A stretch of 64,000 nucleotides of DNA from Streptomyces goshikiensis (GTDB taxonomy: Bacteria; Actinomycetota; Actinomycetes; Streptomycetales; Streptomycetaceae): assembly GCF_014650555.1 (NCBI RefSeq), contig NZ_BMVE01000010.1:1-64000 (forward strand), in the 5' to 3' direction. This document shows positions 8,812 to 18,379 of the stretch, one piece after another; positions within the stretch are counted from its first letter, which is position 1; each line of letters starts with the position of its first letter. The notes below the pieces were generated by a model, which saw nothing but the letters and a program-made list of their open reading frames with translations, was not told the DNA's origin and made no database searches. Both the position numbers and the translations under genes were made by a program.

Positions 8812-9021
8812 ATGTGTCATCCCGCCTGGGGGCGCGCACTCACCGAGGCGCACCACCTGAAGGACCTCGCACGACCGAGCCGCGTCCGCGACCGGATCGA
8901 CCGGGAGGAAGCGCTGCCGCACCCGGGCGGCTCCGGCGTCGCGGACGTCAGCGCCCCGGCCGGCTGCGAGCCGACCCCGACGAAGGGCTCCGGACCGCCG
9001 CACCCGTCAAGCGGGCGGTGA
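8812..9021 (+). pseudogene. Possible remnant of an AraC-family regulator
   Basis: A 69-codon reading frame follows the VOC gene. Its stretch DLARPSRVRDRIDREEALP resembles the start of the AraC regulators that usually accompany this VOC family (LARLRRVRDRIDREYA...). After that the similarity breaks up: downstream bases still recall GV-x-VSAG but with indels, and no HTH C-terminus follows before the kinase gene. I read it as a decayed fragment. It could also be a chance frame. Confidence 0.4.
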
Positions 9022-9232
9022 GCCGGCGCCGTCCCCCGACGCGTTTTTGGCCAGCCCGTGGACCGGCGTCGGCCAAGCTCGCGAGCAGCCCGGCCCGCAC
9101 CTTCTGGGCATGCACCTCCTGGGGCAACATACGTGGTGTCACTGGCAGTCGCGGGATGTGTGACCCCACCCCGTTCCGGTCGGGACGACCCGGGATCCCG
9201 CGCTGCCACCGGTAGGCGGAGGTGTGGTCTTG

Positions 9233-10414
9233 GTGGTGCGGTCCTTACCGATACGGCGCGTACGGGCACTGCGGGAGACGACCGGGGTCGGCTCGGGGAC
9301 ACAACGGGCCCGGTCGTTCATGATCGTGGCCACCCTGCTCTACCGGGCGAGCCACCTGGCGGTCGGCGTCCTCGCCGTCGCCCAGCGCCGGCCGGAGGTC
9401 CCCCTGCCGTACGCGGGCATCGCCGCGGCCCTGGGACTGAGCGCCCTCCTCTACGGAACGGCCCTGCGGCGCGGCCGGTTCGAGACGCGGTACGTCTGGG
9501 CGGACGTCCTCGTGACCGGCTGCACGCTGCCCCTGGCCCTCTGCGCCTGGGGCGACGTGCACGAGCCGGCCACGCTCGCGTGGGCGATGCTGCTCGGCGG
9601 GTCGGGGAGCGCCACCGCGGCCATCACCCTCCCGCGGCTCCACGTCCTCGGTGTGGTCGCGCTCCTGATGGTGACCCACCTCATCGGCTACCGCGCGGTC
9701 GGCACCAGCCCCGCCGTGATCGCCGGCCACCTCAACGCACTCGTCTCGTCGGCCGTGCTGGCCTGGGCCTTCACCTGGTACCTGCTCCGCCAGGGCCGCC
9801 TCCTCGACGGGGCCAACGCCCGCGCGCTGGCCGCCGAGGCGCACAAGGCGCGCTACGCCGAGCGGCTCGAACACCACCGCGCGCTGCACGACACCGTCCT
9901 CGCCACCCTGACCACCCTGGCGTCCGGCGCGGTCGACGCCAACGCCGCCGAGGTGCGCGAGCGGTGCGCCCGCGAGGCCTCGTACCTGCGCCGGCTGATC
10001 CAGCAGACCGCCGAGGAGGTCCACCACCGGGAGATCGGCACGGCCCTGGAGGACGCGGTCGGCTGCGTCGAGGGCCTCCAGCTGCGGGTCACCGCCCAGT
10101 ACCACGACCTTCCGCAGGTGCCGCCCGAGGTCGCCGCCGCGCTCGGCGACGCCGTGCGCGAGGCCCTGAACAACGTACGCCGGCACGCCGGGACCGGACA
10201 CGCGTACCTCACCGCGACCGGGGACCCGGACGGAGGCGGGGGAGCCCTCGTCACCGTCGTCGACCGGGGGCCCGGCTTCGACCCCGGGCGGCACCGGCCG
10301 GGCCTCGGGCTGCGCGGCTCCGTCCACGACCGGATGGCCGAGGTCGGCGGCCGGGCGACCGTCGACACCGCCCCCGGAGAGGGCGTACGGGTGGAGCTGA
10401 GATGGCCCGGGTGA
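9233..10414 (+). CDS. Two-component sensor histidine kinase (NarL-type partner)
   Basis: About 393 residues. Four or five membrane helices occupy residues 25-190. A HisKA_3 dimerisation region follows (ERLEHHRALHDTVLATLTTL, phospho-acceptor His in RALHDT). The ATPase has an N-box EALNNVRRHAG and a G-box DRGPGFDP...GLGLRGS. GTG 9233 sits 10 bp after GGAGG (9218-9222); GTG 9224 is in frame but too close to that site. The gene overlaps the response regulator by 13 bp, so the pair is coupled. The signal is unknown. Confidence 0.85.
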   Translation: MVRSLPIRRVRALRETTGVGSGTQRARSFMIVATLLYRASHLAVGVLAVAQRRPEVPLPYAGIAAALGLSALLYGTALRRGRFETRYVWADVLVTGCTLPLALCAWGDVHEPATLAWAMLLGGSGSATAAITLPRLHVLGVVALLMVTHLIGYRAVGTSPAVIAGHLNALVSSAVLAWAFTWYLLRQGRLLDGANARALAAEAHKARYAERLEHHRALHDTVLATLTTLASGAVDANAAEVRERCAREASYLRRLIQQTAEEVHHREIGTALEDAVGCVEGLQLRVTAQYHDLPQVPPEVAAALGDAVREALNNVRRHAGTGHAYLTATGDPDGGGGALVTVVDRGPGFDPGRHRPGLGLRGSVHDRMAEVGGRATVDTAPGEGVRVELRWPG

Positions 10415-11106
10415 TCACGGTCGCGGTGGTCGACGACGACCGGATGCTCCTGGACGGCCTGCGGGCCTGGCTGGGCGGGGTGCCGGAACTGCGGCTCGTG
10501 GCCACCGCGGCCACCGTCGGGGAACTCCTCGCCGCCGCGGACGGCCACCGTCCGTACGGGGCCGGCGCGCCCGGGTACACCGCGCCCGACATCGCCCCGG
10601 CCGACATCGCCCCGCCCGACATCGTCCTGCTCGATCTCGTACTGCGGGACGGATCCGCCCCCACCGACAACATCCGGCGGCTGCTGCGCACCGGGAGCCG
10701 GGTGCTCATGATCAGCACGGTGCCGGACCGCTCCCGGATCATCGAGGCGATCCGGGCCGGCGCCGACGGCTACCTGACCAAGGACCACGACCTGCCGACC
10801 CTGGTCACCGCCATCAAGGACCTCGCCACGGGCCGGGGCGCCCACTCCCCGGAACTCGCCTTCGCCTGCGCGCACGACAGCAGCCCCGCCCGCCCCCGGC
10901 TCTCCCCCCGGGAGCGGCAGATCCTGCTCGACTACGCCTCGGGGATGACCCTCAAGTCCGCCGCCCGGCGTGCCGGCATCACCGTCCACACCGCCAAGGA
11001 CTACCTCGACCGGGTCAAGGCCAAGTACCAGCAGGCCGGCCGCCCCACGTACACCAAGCTCGACCTGGCCCGGCGGGTACGGGAGGACCACCTCGACGGG
11101 GGATGA
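10402..11106 (+). CDS. Response regulator, receiver plus LuxR-type HTH
   Basis: 234 residues. The receiver starts VAVVDDDRMLLDGL (acidic pocket) and the phospho-acceptor Asp lies in IVLLDLVL. An unusual Pro/Ala/Asp-rich insertion (PDIAPADIAPPD) extends the loop just before that strand. The C-terminal HTH is LSPRERQILLDYASGMTLKSAA...TAKDYLDRVKAKYQ. It is coupled to the kinase gene by overlap, and its stop overlaps a possible upstream start of the next regulator, suggesting one regulatory operon. Confidence 0.87.
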   Translation: MARVITVAVVDDDRMLLDGLRAWLGGVPELRLVATAATVGELLAAADGHRPYGAGAPGYTAPDIAPADIAPPDIVLLDLVLRDGSAPTDNIRRLLRTGSRVLMISTVPDRSRIIEAIRAGADGYLTKDHDLPTLVTAIKDLATGRGAHSPELAFACAHDSSPARPRLSPRERQILLDYASGMTLKSAARRAGITVHTAKDYLDRVKAKYQQAGRPTYTKLDLARRVREDHLDGG

Positions 11107-11228
11107 GCATCCGGAAGCCGCCGGTCCGGCGCAAGCCCCCCAAACGGACGGCTTCAGACGGCACCCGCCCCTTCCTATCGTCGTCCCCGGCGGCGTCGCG
11201 AAAGGCCCGCCGGGGAGGGGACGTTCCG

Positions 11229-14219
11229 GTGTTCGAATCATGGCCTGCCCTACCGGACGACGACCGCGGCGCCGCGGGCCCGCACGAGGGCCCGCGGACC
11301 GGACCGGCGCAACTCATCGGCCGCGCGGCCGAGATGGGGAGGATCACGGCCGCGCTGACCGCCGCCCGGGCCGGGCGGGGCGGAGCGATCTTCGTCACCG
11401 GGGAGCCCGGCGTCGGCAAGACCCGCCTCGCCGCCGAGGCCCTCGCCGCGGCCGCGGCGGCGGGCATGGCCACGGCCCGGGGGAGGGCCAGTGCGGTGGG
11501 CTCACCCGTCCCGTACCGGCCCCTGGTCGAAGCGCTGTTCCTGCTGGCCCGCACCGGCCTGCTCCCCGGCCCGGGCGCGCTGGGCCACCACGGCCCGGTC
11601 CTGGCCCGGCTGCTCGGCGACGAGCGGGACCCGGCCGCCGCCGCCTCGCACGTCATGGTCGGCGAGACGGTGCTGCGCCTGCTCGGCTCCGTCGGGGAAG
11701 GCCGCGGCTGCCTCCTCGTCCTCGACGATCTGCACGACGCCGACGCCGGGACCCTGGCCGTCCTCGAATACCTCCTCGACAACATCGGGCAGCAGCCGGC
11801 CGCGCTCCTGCTCGTCGCGGGGCGGGCCTGCGGCGCGGCCGCCGAACTCGCCGCCCGGGCACGCCAGCGCGGCGCCGCGACCGCGCTCGGCCTCGGGCCC
11901 CTCGACCACCCCGAGGTGCGCCTGCTCGTGGCGACCGAGCTGGGCGTCACCCCCGGAGCCGTCTGTCCCGAGCTCCTGCGGCGGACGGTGGCCGGCTCCG
12001 CCGGGATCCCGTTCGTGGTCAAGGAACTCGCCCACGACCTCGCCGGACGCGCGGGCCGCCGAGGCCGCCAGGGCCCGGGGGCGCCCGCCGTCCCCGCCGG
12101 GGTCACGGACACCGTCCGGCGCCAGGCCGCGGGGCTCGGCCCGCTCGGCGCGGAACTCCTCGGCATGGCCGCCCTGTTCGGCCGGAGTTTCCCCCTGCCG
12201 GTGCTGGAGCGGGCCCTCGGCCGCGACCACGGCGAGCTGTCCGCGGTCCTGCGCGCGGCCGTCGCCTCGTACCTGATCACCCCCGACGGGCCGGGCACCC
12301 AGTGGTACGCCTTCCGCTACCGGCTGGCGGCCGAGGCGCTGCTGGACGACCTCGGACCGGGGGAGCGGGCCGGGTACGCGCGGCGGGCGGTGCGCGCCCT
12401 CACGGCCCTGCACCCCGGGCTGCCCGGCGCGTGGTGCGCACCGGCCGCCCGGCTGTACGAGCACGCCGGCGACGCCCGTGAGGCCGTCCGGCTGTACGGC
12501 GAGGCGGCGCGGCGGGAGATGGACGAGGGCGCGGTGGAACGGGCGCTGGAGCTGCTGACCCGGGCCCACCGCCTCCTCGAACCCGGCACCACCAGCCCCG
12601 AGGCGCACGCCACGCTGCTGGAGCGCCTGCTCGACGCCGTCGCCTGCTCGGGCCGCCTCGACCGGGTACCGGCGCAGACCGGCCCGGACGAGGAGGGCGG
12701 AGGCGGCGACGGAGACGGAGGCGGCGACGAGTGCGGCGCCGCCCACCACCTCCCGGCCCGGCGGCGGGCCGGGCTGCACGCCCGGCTCAGCGAGATCGCC
12801 ACCTTGCGGGGGCGACCCGCGCGGGCCCGCGCCCACCTGGACACCGCCCGCCGGCTGCTCGACGCTCACCCGTCCGAGGCCCACACCCCCGTGGTGGACC
12901 TCGCCGCGGCGCACGTCGAGCTGAGCCGGGTGGCCCCCGACCGGCTGGCCACCGCCGCCGCGCTCGCCCGCCGGGCGGTGGAAGGCGCCCAGCGCGCCCG
13001 CCTCCCCGACGTGGCCGGCCGGGCCCTGCTGCTGCTCGGCCGGCTGGAGCGGGACCAGGACGAACCCGCGGCGGTGGCCCACTTCAGCCGGGCCCGCGCG
13101 ATCGCCCTCGCGCGGCACCTTCCCGTCCTGCGCGTCCACGCCGAGATGGAGCTGGCCACGGTCGCGGCGAGCCACGACGACCGGCCGACCCGCGTCGAGC
13201 GGACCCGCCGGGAGGCCCTGCGCATGGGCCTGCTCCCCCTCGCGCACGAAGCCGGCCTCGTCCTCGCGCTGGACCGGATCCGGCGCTGCGCGTTCGAGGA
13301 GGCCCGGGAGCTGATCGACGACGCCGCCGCCGACGCGGCACGCCTGGGACTGGGCCGGACCCTGGCCGCGCTGCGGCTCGCCGAGGCCGTACGCTGCGCC
13401 CACCAGGGCCGGCGCCCCGAGATGCGGGAGGCGCTGGAACGGCTCACCCCGCTCCTCGACGCCGAGCCCACCGCCCGGGCGCTGTCGTACGGGCTGGCCC
13501 GGGCGTTCTGCTCGCTGCTGGAGGAGCGGTACGACGCCGCCCGCCAGGAGTTCGCGCAGGCCCTCGCCCACGACGCCGAGAACCCCTCGGCCGGCGACTT
13601 CGGCAGACACGGCGTCATCCTGCTGCTCGGCGTACTGGACGGACGCATGGGCCGGCGCCACCTCGCCGCCGCCGCGCGGGCCAGCGCCGGCGGCACCCGC
13701 TGGAACCACCAGTTCGCCGGCCTGGCGCAGGCCGTGCTGCTCGGCCGCGAGGGCCGGCCCGAGGAGGCGACGGCCGTCGCGGGCAAGGCATTGGAGGCGG
13801 CCGAGCTCTACCCCATGGCGCGCCGGCTGTGCCTGCGCCTGGTGGCGCGGGCGGCGTACGAGGACGGCTGGGGCGAGCCCGTCGACTGGCTCCACGAGGC
13901 GGAGGAGTACTTCCACGGCGCCGGCCTCCGGGCGGCCGCCGGCGCCTGCCGGGCCCTGCTGCGCGGCATGGGCGCCTCCGTCCGGCAACGGCGCACCGGA
14001 ACGGAGGAGGTGCCGGACGGACTGCGCCGGTGCGGCGTGACGGCCCGCGAGTTCGAGGTCGCCCGGCTGGTCGCCGTACGCACCAGCAACAAGGACATCG
14101 CCGCCCGGCTGCACATCTCGCTGCGCACCGTCGAGAAACACGTCGCGAACCTCCTGAGGAAAACCGGCCACCCGAACCGGACCGCCTTCGCCGACTCCGC
14201 CCACGACCTCACCCGCTAG
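11229..14219 (+). CDS. Large ATP-binding LuxR (LAL) transcriptional regulator
   Basis: 996 residues from GTG 11229, which follows GGGGAGGGGACG by about 8 bp. An in-frame ATG at 11103 (ATGA overlap with the response regulator) would add 42 basic residues and is the alternative start. Walker A is GEPGVGKTR and Walker B CLLVLDDLHDAD. A long TPR-like helical middle follows, then a C-terminal LuxR HTH (GVTAREFEVARLVAVRTSN, SLRTVEKHVANLLRKTG). LAL proteins are STAND-type ATPase activators. It may act with the adjacent two-component system; there is no direct sign that it controls the PKS cluster. Confidence 0.85.
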   Translation: MFESWPALPDDDRGAAGPHEGPRTGPAQLIGRAAEMGRITAALTAARAGRGGAIFVTGEPGVGKTRLAAEALAAAAAAGMATARGRASAVGSPVPYRPLVEALFLLARTGLLPGPGALGHHGPVLARLLGDERDPAAAASHVMVGETVLRLLGSVGEGRGCLLVLDDLHDADAGTLAVLEYLLDNIGQQPAALLLVAGRACGAAAELAARARQRGAATALGLGPLDHPEVRLLVATELGVTPGAVCPELLRRTVAGSAGIPFVVKELAHDLAGRAGRRGRQGPGAPAVPAGVTDTVRRQAAGLGPLGAELLGMAALFGRSFPLPVLERALGRDHGELSAVLRAAVASYLITPDGPGTQWYAFRYRLAAEALLDDLGPGERAGYARRAVRALTALHPGLPGAWCAPAARLYEHAGDAREAVRLYGEAARREMDEGAVERALELLTRAHRLLEPGTTSPEAHATLLERLLDAVACSGRLDRVPAQTGPDEEGGGGDGDGGGDECGAAHHLPARRRAGLHARLSEIATLRGRPARARAHLDTARRLLDAHPSEAHTPVVDLAAAHVELSRVAPDRLATAAALARRAVEGAQRARLPDVAGRALLLLGRLERDQDEPAAVAHFSRARAIALARHLPVLRVHAEMELATVAASHDDRPTRVERTRREALRMGLLPLAHEAGLVLALDRIRRCAFEEARELIDDAAADAARLGLGRTLAALRLAEAVRCAHQGRRPEMREALERLTPLLDAEPTARALSYGLARAFCSLLEERYDAARQEFAQALAHDAENPSAGDFGRHGVILLLGVLDGRMGRRHLAAAARASAGGTRWNHQFAGLAQAVLLGREGRPEEATAVAGKALEAAELYPMARRLCLRLVARAAYEDGWGEPVDWLHEAEEYFHGAGLRAAAGACRALLRGMGASVRQRRTGTEEVPDGLRRCGVTAREFEVARLVAVRTSNKDIAARLHISLRTVEKHVANLLRKTGHPNRTAFADSAHDLTR

Positions 14220-14448
14220 GGGCGAGCACGGCCGACCCCCCCCGCGTGCGCGGGACGCGCGGCTGACGTGGGGTCCGTGCCGGCCGATCGGTATGCCCGA
14301 CTCAACGCCATCCGGGCCGCCCGCACATGGGCGGTGGCCCCGCACAATTGCGGTCCGTGCCCCCCACACGGGGCCCGCCGGGCGCGCGGGCGAATGGTGG
14401 TGGTCGCCCGCCGGGCCGGCCGCGCCCCCTTCCGGGCCGCCCTTCCCG

Positions 14449-15591
14449 TCAGCCCTGCCAGATCTTCTCGTACGCCTCCCGGTACCCCTGGGGATCCCAG
14501 GAGGAGGCTCCGGCGCTGTTGGCGGCGGTGGAGATGTGCACGGGTGCGACGTAGCCGCTGGCGGGCCGGCCGGCGAAGGCGCGGTTGAACTCGTCGACGA
14601 TCTGCCAGCCCTGCTGCGCGAGCGGTTCCGGGACGGTGGCGGCCTGGAACCGCTCGCTGTTGACGCGCCGGAACGCGGAGGGGTCGCCGTCGCCGGCGCC
14701 GATGTTGAGCGGCGGTCCGGCGCCCGGCCTTCCGGCGGCGCGGAAGGCCGGGGCGGCGTCGTCGAAGTACAGGTCGTTGATGGCGACGGAGTACGTCCAC
14801 TCCTTGGGGAAGCGGGACAGGAGCGAGGAGACCTCCTGGGGGGTGCGCCGGCTCGCGTCCGGGATCGGGATGTTCGCCTGTGCCAGGAGCCGCACGCCGG
14901 GGCAGGCGGCCAGCCGCTCCTCGATCAGCCGGGACTTGGTTTCGGCGAACGGGATCGAGTCGTCGGTGAAGACGACGACTCCGGCGTGGCCGCCGGACCC
15001 GGCGATGACCCAGTCCGCGGCGGCCTTCGCCACCTCCTCCACCCTCGTGGTGACATTCGTGAACAGCCGGGGACTCGTGCTCGGGCCGGGAGCGCTGAGC
15101 GCGTGCCAGCCGACGAGCGGAATGCCCTCGGCCCCGGCCCGCGCCACCTGTTGCGAGGTCAGCCGGGGATCGAAGCCGCCGATGACGATGCCCGAGGGCT
15201 TGAGGGTGACGGCCTGGCTGAGCGCCGCCTGGATGCCCGCCGGGGTGCCCTGCCCGTCGATCACCCGGACCGTCCAGCCGATGGTCCGCGCCGCCTCCCG
15301 GACGGCGTTCGCCACCCCGGCGACGCCCGGGTTGGTCATGGTCTGCGCGACGTAGACCAGGGACTTGCCGGGGATGGCCGCGGGGCCGGTGGTGGGGCCG
15401 TTCCAGGGGGTGACGGCGCGCTCGGCCCGCTCGACGGCCGCCCGCGCCGCCTGGAGGACGGCCGGGCAGCCCGCGCCCGCCGGGGAGGGGCCGCCGGTGT
15501 CCGAGGTGCCGCTCCCACAGCCCGCGAGGGCGGTGGCGGCCACCGCCAGCAGGGCTGCGGCCGCGCGGGCGGTCTTGCGGTTCGGGTCCAC
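14449..15591 (-). CDS. Sugar ABC transporter substrate-binding lipoprotein (RbsB-like)
   Basis: 380 residues with a lipoprotein signal (hydrophobic helix then lipobox LAGC at about residue 25). The rest is a periplasmic-binding-protein type 1 fold (peripla_BP_4) of the ribose/xylose-import kind. It lies 51 bp downstream of the permease gene, completing an importer operon read ATPase, permease, binding protein. The sugar is unknown. Confidence 0.85.
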   Translation of the reverse strand: MDPNRKTARAAAALLAVAATALAGCGSGTSDTGGPSPAGAGCPAVLQAARAAVERAERAVTPWNGPTTGPAAIPGKSLVYVAQTMTNPGVAGVANAVREAARTIGWTVRVIDGQGTPAGIQAALSQAVTLKPSGIVIGGFDPRLTSQQVARAGAEGIPLVGWHALSAPGPSTSPRLFTNVTTRVEEVAKAAADWVIAGSGGHAGVVVFTDDSIPFAETKSRLIEERLAACPGVRLLAQANIPIPDASRRTPQEVSSLLSRFPKEWTYSVAINDLYFDDAAPAFRAAGRPGAGPPLNIGAGDGDPSAFRRVNSERFQAATVPEPLAQQGWQIVDEFNRAFAGRPASGYVAPVHISTAANSAGASSWDPQGYREAYEKIWQG

Positions 15592-15642
15592 GGTGCTCCT
15601 GAGGCTGGTGTGCGCTGCGAGGTGTCCTACGGGGCTACCGGG

Positions 15643-16659
15643 CTACGGGACGGCCGCGTCGGCCCGCAGCCGCCGGCGGGCGGAGTAGCCGGCCAGCCCG
15701 ACCGCGAGGAGCAGGGTGGCGCCGTTGAACAGCGGGGTGGCCCAGAACTGCGCGCCGAGCTGGCCGATCCCGGCGAGACCGACGGCGAGCACGGCCACCG
15801 CCACCAGGGTGCCCAGGGCGTTGGCCCGGCCCGGCTTGATCGCGGTGGCGCCGAGCAGGGCGCCGACGAACGCGGGCAGCAGGTAGTCCAGCCCCACGCT
15901 CGGGTTGCCGATCTGCTGCTGCGCCGCGAGCAGCACACCGGCGAAGCCGACGACCGTGCTCGACGCGGCGAACGCGTAGACGCAGTACCGGTGGGTGGGG
16001 ATGCCGATGATCTCGGCGGCGCGGGGGTTGGAGCCGATGACGTACAGGTACCGGCCGAACGGCAGCCGCTCCAGCACCACCCACAGCACGATCACCAGGC
16101 CGAGGACGTAGAAGGCGGGGACCGGCAGGCCGAGGAAGACGGCGTCGTAGATCCCGGTGAAGTCGGCGGGAAGGCCCTCCGGGCCCGGGACGATGCGGCC
16201 CCCGTCGGTGATCCAGCCGGTGACGGCGTACATCATGCTGCCGGTGCCCAGCGTTGCGATGAAGGAGTCGATGCGGGCGAATTCGACGATGACGCCGTTC
16301 ACGGCGCCGGCGAGGGTGCCGCCGAGGACGACGGCGAGGCAGGCGAGCGGCCAGGGCCAGCCCTCCTCGACGATGAGGTACAGCACCAGCACGTGCGCGA
16401 GGCCCAGGCCGTACCCGATGGACAGGTCGAACTTGCCGCTCGCGACGGTGATCGTGGCCCCGAGCGCCAGCACGGCCGGGATGGACTGGTTGGAGAGGAT
16501 CGAGGAGACGTTCTCCCGCGTGGGGAAGGTGTCGGGCAGCGCGACGGAGAAGAGCAGGAAGAGCAGGACGGTGAGGGCCAACAGGCCGTACGTGCCGAGG
16601 AAGTGGCCGTGCCCCGGCCGCTGACCCGGCAGGGACCGACGCGAGGACGGAGGGCTCAC
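15643..16659 (-). CDS. Sugar ABC transporter permease (RbsC-like)
   Basis: 338 residues from GTG 16659, which overlaps the ATPase stop by 4 bp (GTGA). Eight to ten hydrophobic helices span the protein; the BPD_transp_2 signature is seen in ASGKFDLSIGYGLGLAHVL and in YVIGSNPRAAEIIGIPTHRY. It forms the membrane channel of the importer with the flanking ATPase and lipoprotein. Confidence 0.87.
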   Translation of the reverse strand: MSPPSSRRSLPGQRPGHGHFLGTYGLLALTVLLFLLFSVALPDTFPTRENVSSILSNQSIPAVLALGATITVASGKFDLSIGYGLGLAHVLVLYLIVEEGWPWPLACLAVVLGGTLAGAVNGVIVEFARIDSFIATLGTGSMMYAVTGWITDGGRIVPGPEGLPADFTGIYDAVFLGLPVPAFYVLGLVIVLWVVLERLPFGRYLYVIGSNPRAAEIIGIPTHRYCVYAFAASSTVVGFAGVLLAAQQQIGNPSVGLDYLLPAFVGALLGATAIKPGRANALGTLVAVAVLAVGLAGIGQLGAQFWATPLFNGATLLLAVGLAGYSARRRLRADAAVP

Positions 16660-18227
16660 CGGCTCTCGGCGCTTCCGGTGACCGGGGGCAGGGCCGAGGC
16701 GGTGCGGGTGAGTTCGGTGACGTTCAGAGCCGCGCCGGCCAGCTCGGCCACCACGGTTCCGCGCCCGAACACGAGCGCGCGGTGGCACACGTCGGCGACC
16801 TCCTCGAAATCGGCGGAGACGAGCAGGACGGCCAGGCCCGCGGCGAGCGCCTCGTCGAGGAGCCGGTGGATCGAGGCCTTGGCGCCGACGTCCACGCCCG
16901 CCGTCGGCTCTTCGAGGATCAGCAGCCGCGGTTCGCCCCGGAGCGCGCGGCCCAGCATGACCTTCTGCTGGTTGCCGCCGGACAGGGTGGCGATCGGCAC
17001 CTCGCTGTCGCGCGGGAGCACCGAGAACCGCTCGATCAGGGCGGCGGCCTCGGCGCGCTCCTCGCGCGGCCGCAGCCAGTGCCACGCCGGCACCCCCGCC
17101 GCCCGGGGATTGGCCAGGAAGTTCTCCCGAACGGTCAGTTCCGCGGCGCAGCCCTCCTCCTGCCGGTTGGCGGCCACGAAACCGACGCCGCGGCCGAGGG
17201 CGGCGGCGACCGTGCCCGGGCGGTACGGACGGCCGTCGAGCAGCGCCCGCCCGCCGAGGAGCGGCAGCGCGCCGGCGAGGGCGCGGCCCAGGTGTGCGTG
17301 GCCGGCCCCGGTCAGCCCCACCATGGCGAGGACCTCGCCTTCGCGCAGGTCCAGACTGACGGGGCCGGTGCGCGCGGTCCGCACGCCGTCGAGGCTCAGC
17401 AGGGGCGGGCGGCGGCGCGCGGGCCCGGCGCCGGACACGGGAGCGGCCGCCGGCGGGCGGGGCGCCGGTTCGTGGCCCACGATGTCGCGCACCAGGCGCT
17501 CCGGGCCGTACGGGGCGAGGGGGCCGTGGCTGACGATCCGCCCGTCGCGCAGGACGGCGAAGGTGTCGGCGACCTCGTACACCTCGTCGAGGCGGTGGCT
17601 GACGTAGAGGATGCCGTGCCCCCGGTCCCGCAGGGCGTGCAGGACGCCGAAGAGCCGGGCGCAGTCCGCGGCGGGGAGCGTGGCGGTCGGCTCGTCGAGC
17701 ACGAAGAGCCGCGCCCGTCTCGCCAGGGCGCGGGCGATGGCGACCAGCGAGCGTTCGGCGGGGGCGAGGTCGGCGATCCGGGCGTCGGCGTCGAGGTGTC
17801 CGGCGACGATCCGCAGCGCCTCGTCGCAGCGGCGCCGGGTCCGGCGCCAGGAGATCAGGCCGCCGCGGCGCGGGTAGCCGGTTCCCAGGGCGATGTTCTC
17901 GGCGACGGTCATCCACTCGACCAGCCCGAGGTCCTGGTGGATGAAGGACATGGCGCGGTGGGCCGCCTCGGAGCCGAGCGGGTGCCCGGCCACGGTGACC
18001 TCGCCCTCGTCGGCGTGATGGACCCCGGCGAGCACCTTGATGAGGGTGGACTTCCCGGCTCCGTTGGGGCCGAGGAGGGCGAGGACGCTGCCCCCGTGGA
18101 CGTCGAGGTCGACCCCGTCCAGGGCGACGGTGCCGCCGAACCGCTTGCCGAGGCCGCGTATCCGGACGAGGGGTTCCGCGCCGGGGCGCGGGGGCGGGCT
18201 CGGCGAGGTGACGGGAGTGTCATGCAC
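16656..18227 (-). CDS. Sugar ABC transporter ATP-binding protein (RbsA-like, two domains)
   Basis: 523 residues with two ABC cassettes. The first has Walker A GPNGAGKSTLIK and Walker B LFVLDEPTATL. The second has a degenerate Walker A (GLTGAGHAHLG, no Lys), signature LSGGNQQKVMLGRAL and Walker B LLILEEPTAGVD. The asymmetric second site is normal for RbsA/XylG/MglA. It is first in the operon; a 17-bp palindrome lies about 80 bp upstream of its start. Confidence 0.87.
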   Translation of the reverse strand: MHDTPVTSPSPPPRPGAEPLVRIRGLGKRFGGTVALDGVDLDVHGGSVLALLGPNGAGKSTLIKVLAGVHHADEGEVTVAGHPLGSEAAHRAMSFIHQDLGLVEWMTVAENIALGTGYPRRGGLISWRRTRRRCDEALRIVAGHLDADARIADLAPAERSLVAIARALARRARLFVLDEPTATLPAADCARLFGVLHALRDRGHGILYVSHRLDEVYEVADTFAVLRDGRIVSHGPLAPYGPERLVRDIVGHEPAPRPPAAAPVSGAGPARRRPPLLSLDGVRTARTGPVSLDLREGEVLAMVGLTGAGHAHLGRALAGALPLLGGRALLDGRPYRPGTVAAALGRGVGFVAANRQEEGCAAELTVRENFLANPRAAGVPAWHWLRPREERAEAAALIERFSVLPRDSEVPIATLSGGNQQKVMLGRALRGEPRLLILEEPTAGVDVGAKASIHRLLDEALAAGLAVLLVSADFEEVADVCHRALVFGRGTVVAELAGAALNVTELTRTASALPPVTGSAESR

Positions 18228-18306
18228 GGACTTCTCCGGGGCCGCCTGTGGGGAGGGACTGCCTGAAGCGAGGGGGGAACACCGGTGATGCTACTGGCGA
18301 CCATGG

Positions 18307-18323
18307 ACATATCGGTTATATGT
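18307..18323. promoter_or_regulatory. Palindrome upstream of the sugar ABC operon
   Basis: ACATAT-CGGTT-ATATGT is a perfect 6-5-6 inverted repeat in an AT-rich patch between the importer operon and the SpoIIE gene. On the minus strand it contains TATAAC, a plausible -10. It is a good candidate operator/promoter for the importer. No ROK or LacI regulator gene is adjacent, so the binding protein would be encoded elsewhere. Confidence 0.45.
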
Positions 18324-18379
18324 GACGGTCTGTGTCTCGGGTGGCCGGCAGGACCGCCGTACGGGGCGCGCCGCGCCGG

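Noticed and set aside
14340..14353. CCGCA-CAAT-TGCGG, similar to the cluster promoter repeat
   Set aside because: No -10-like hexamer at 30 bp on either strand and it is not before a start codon in the right orientation; probably chance.
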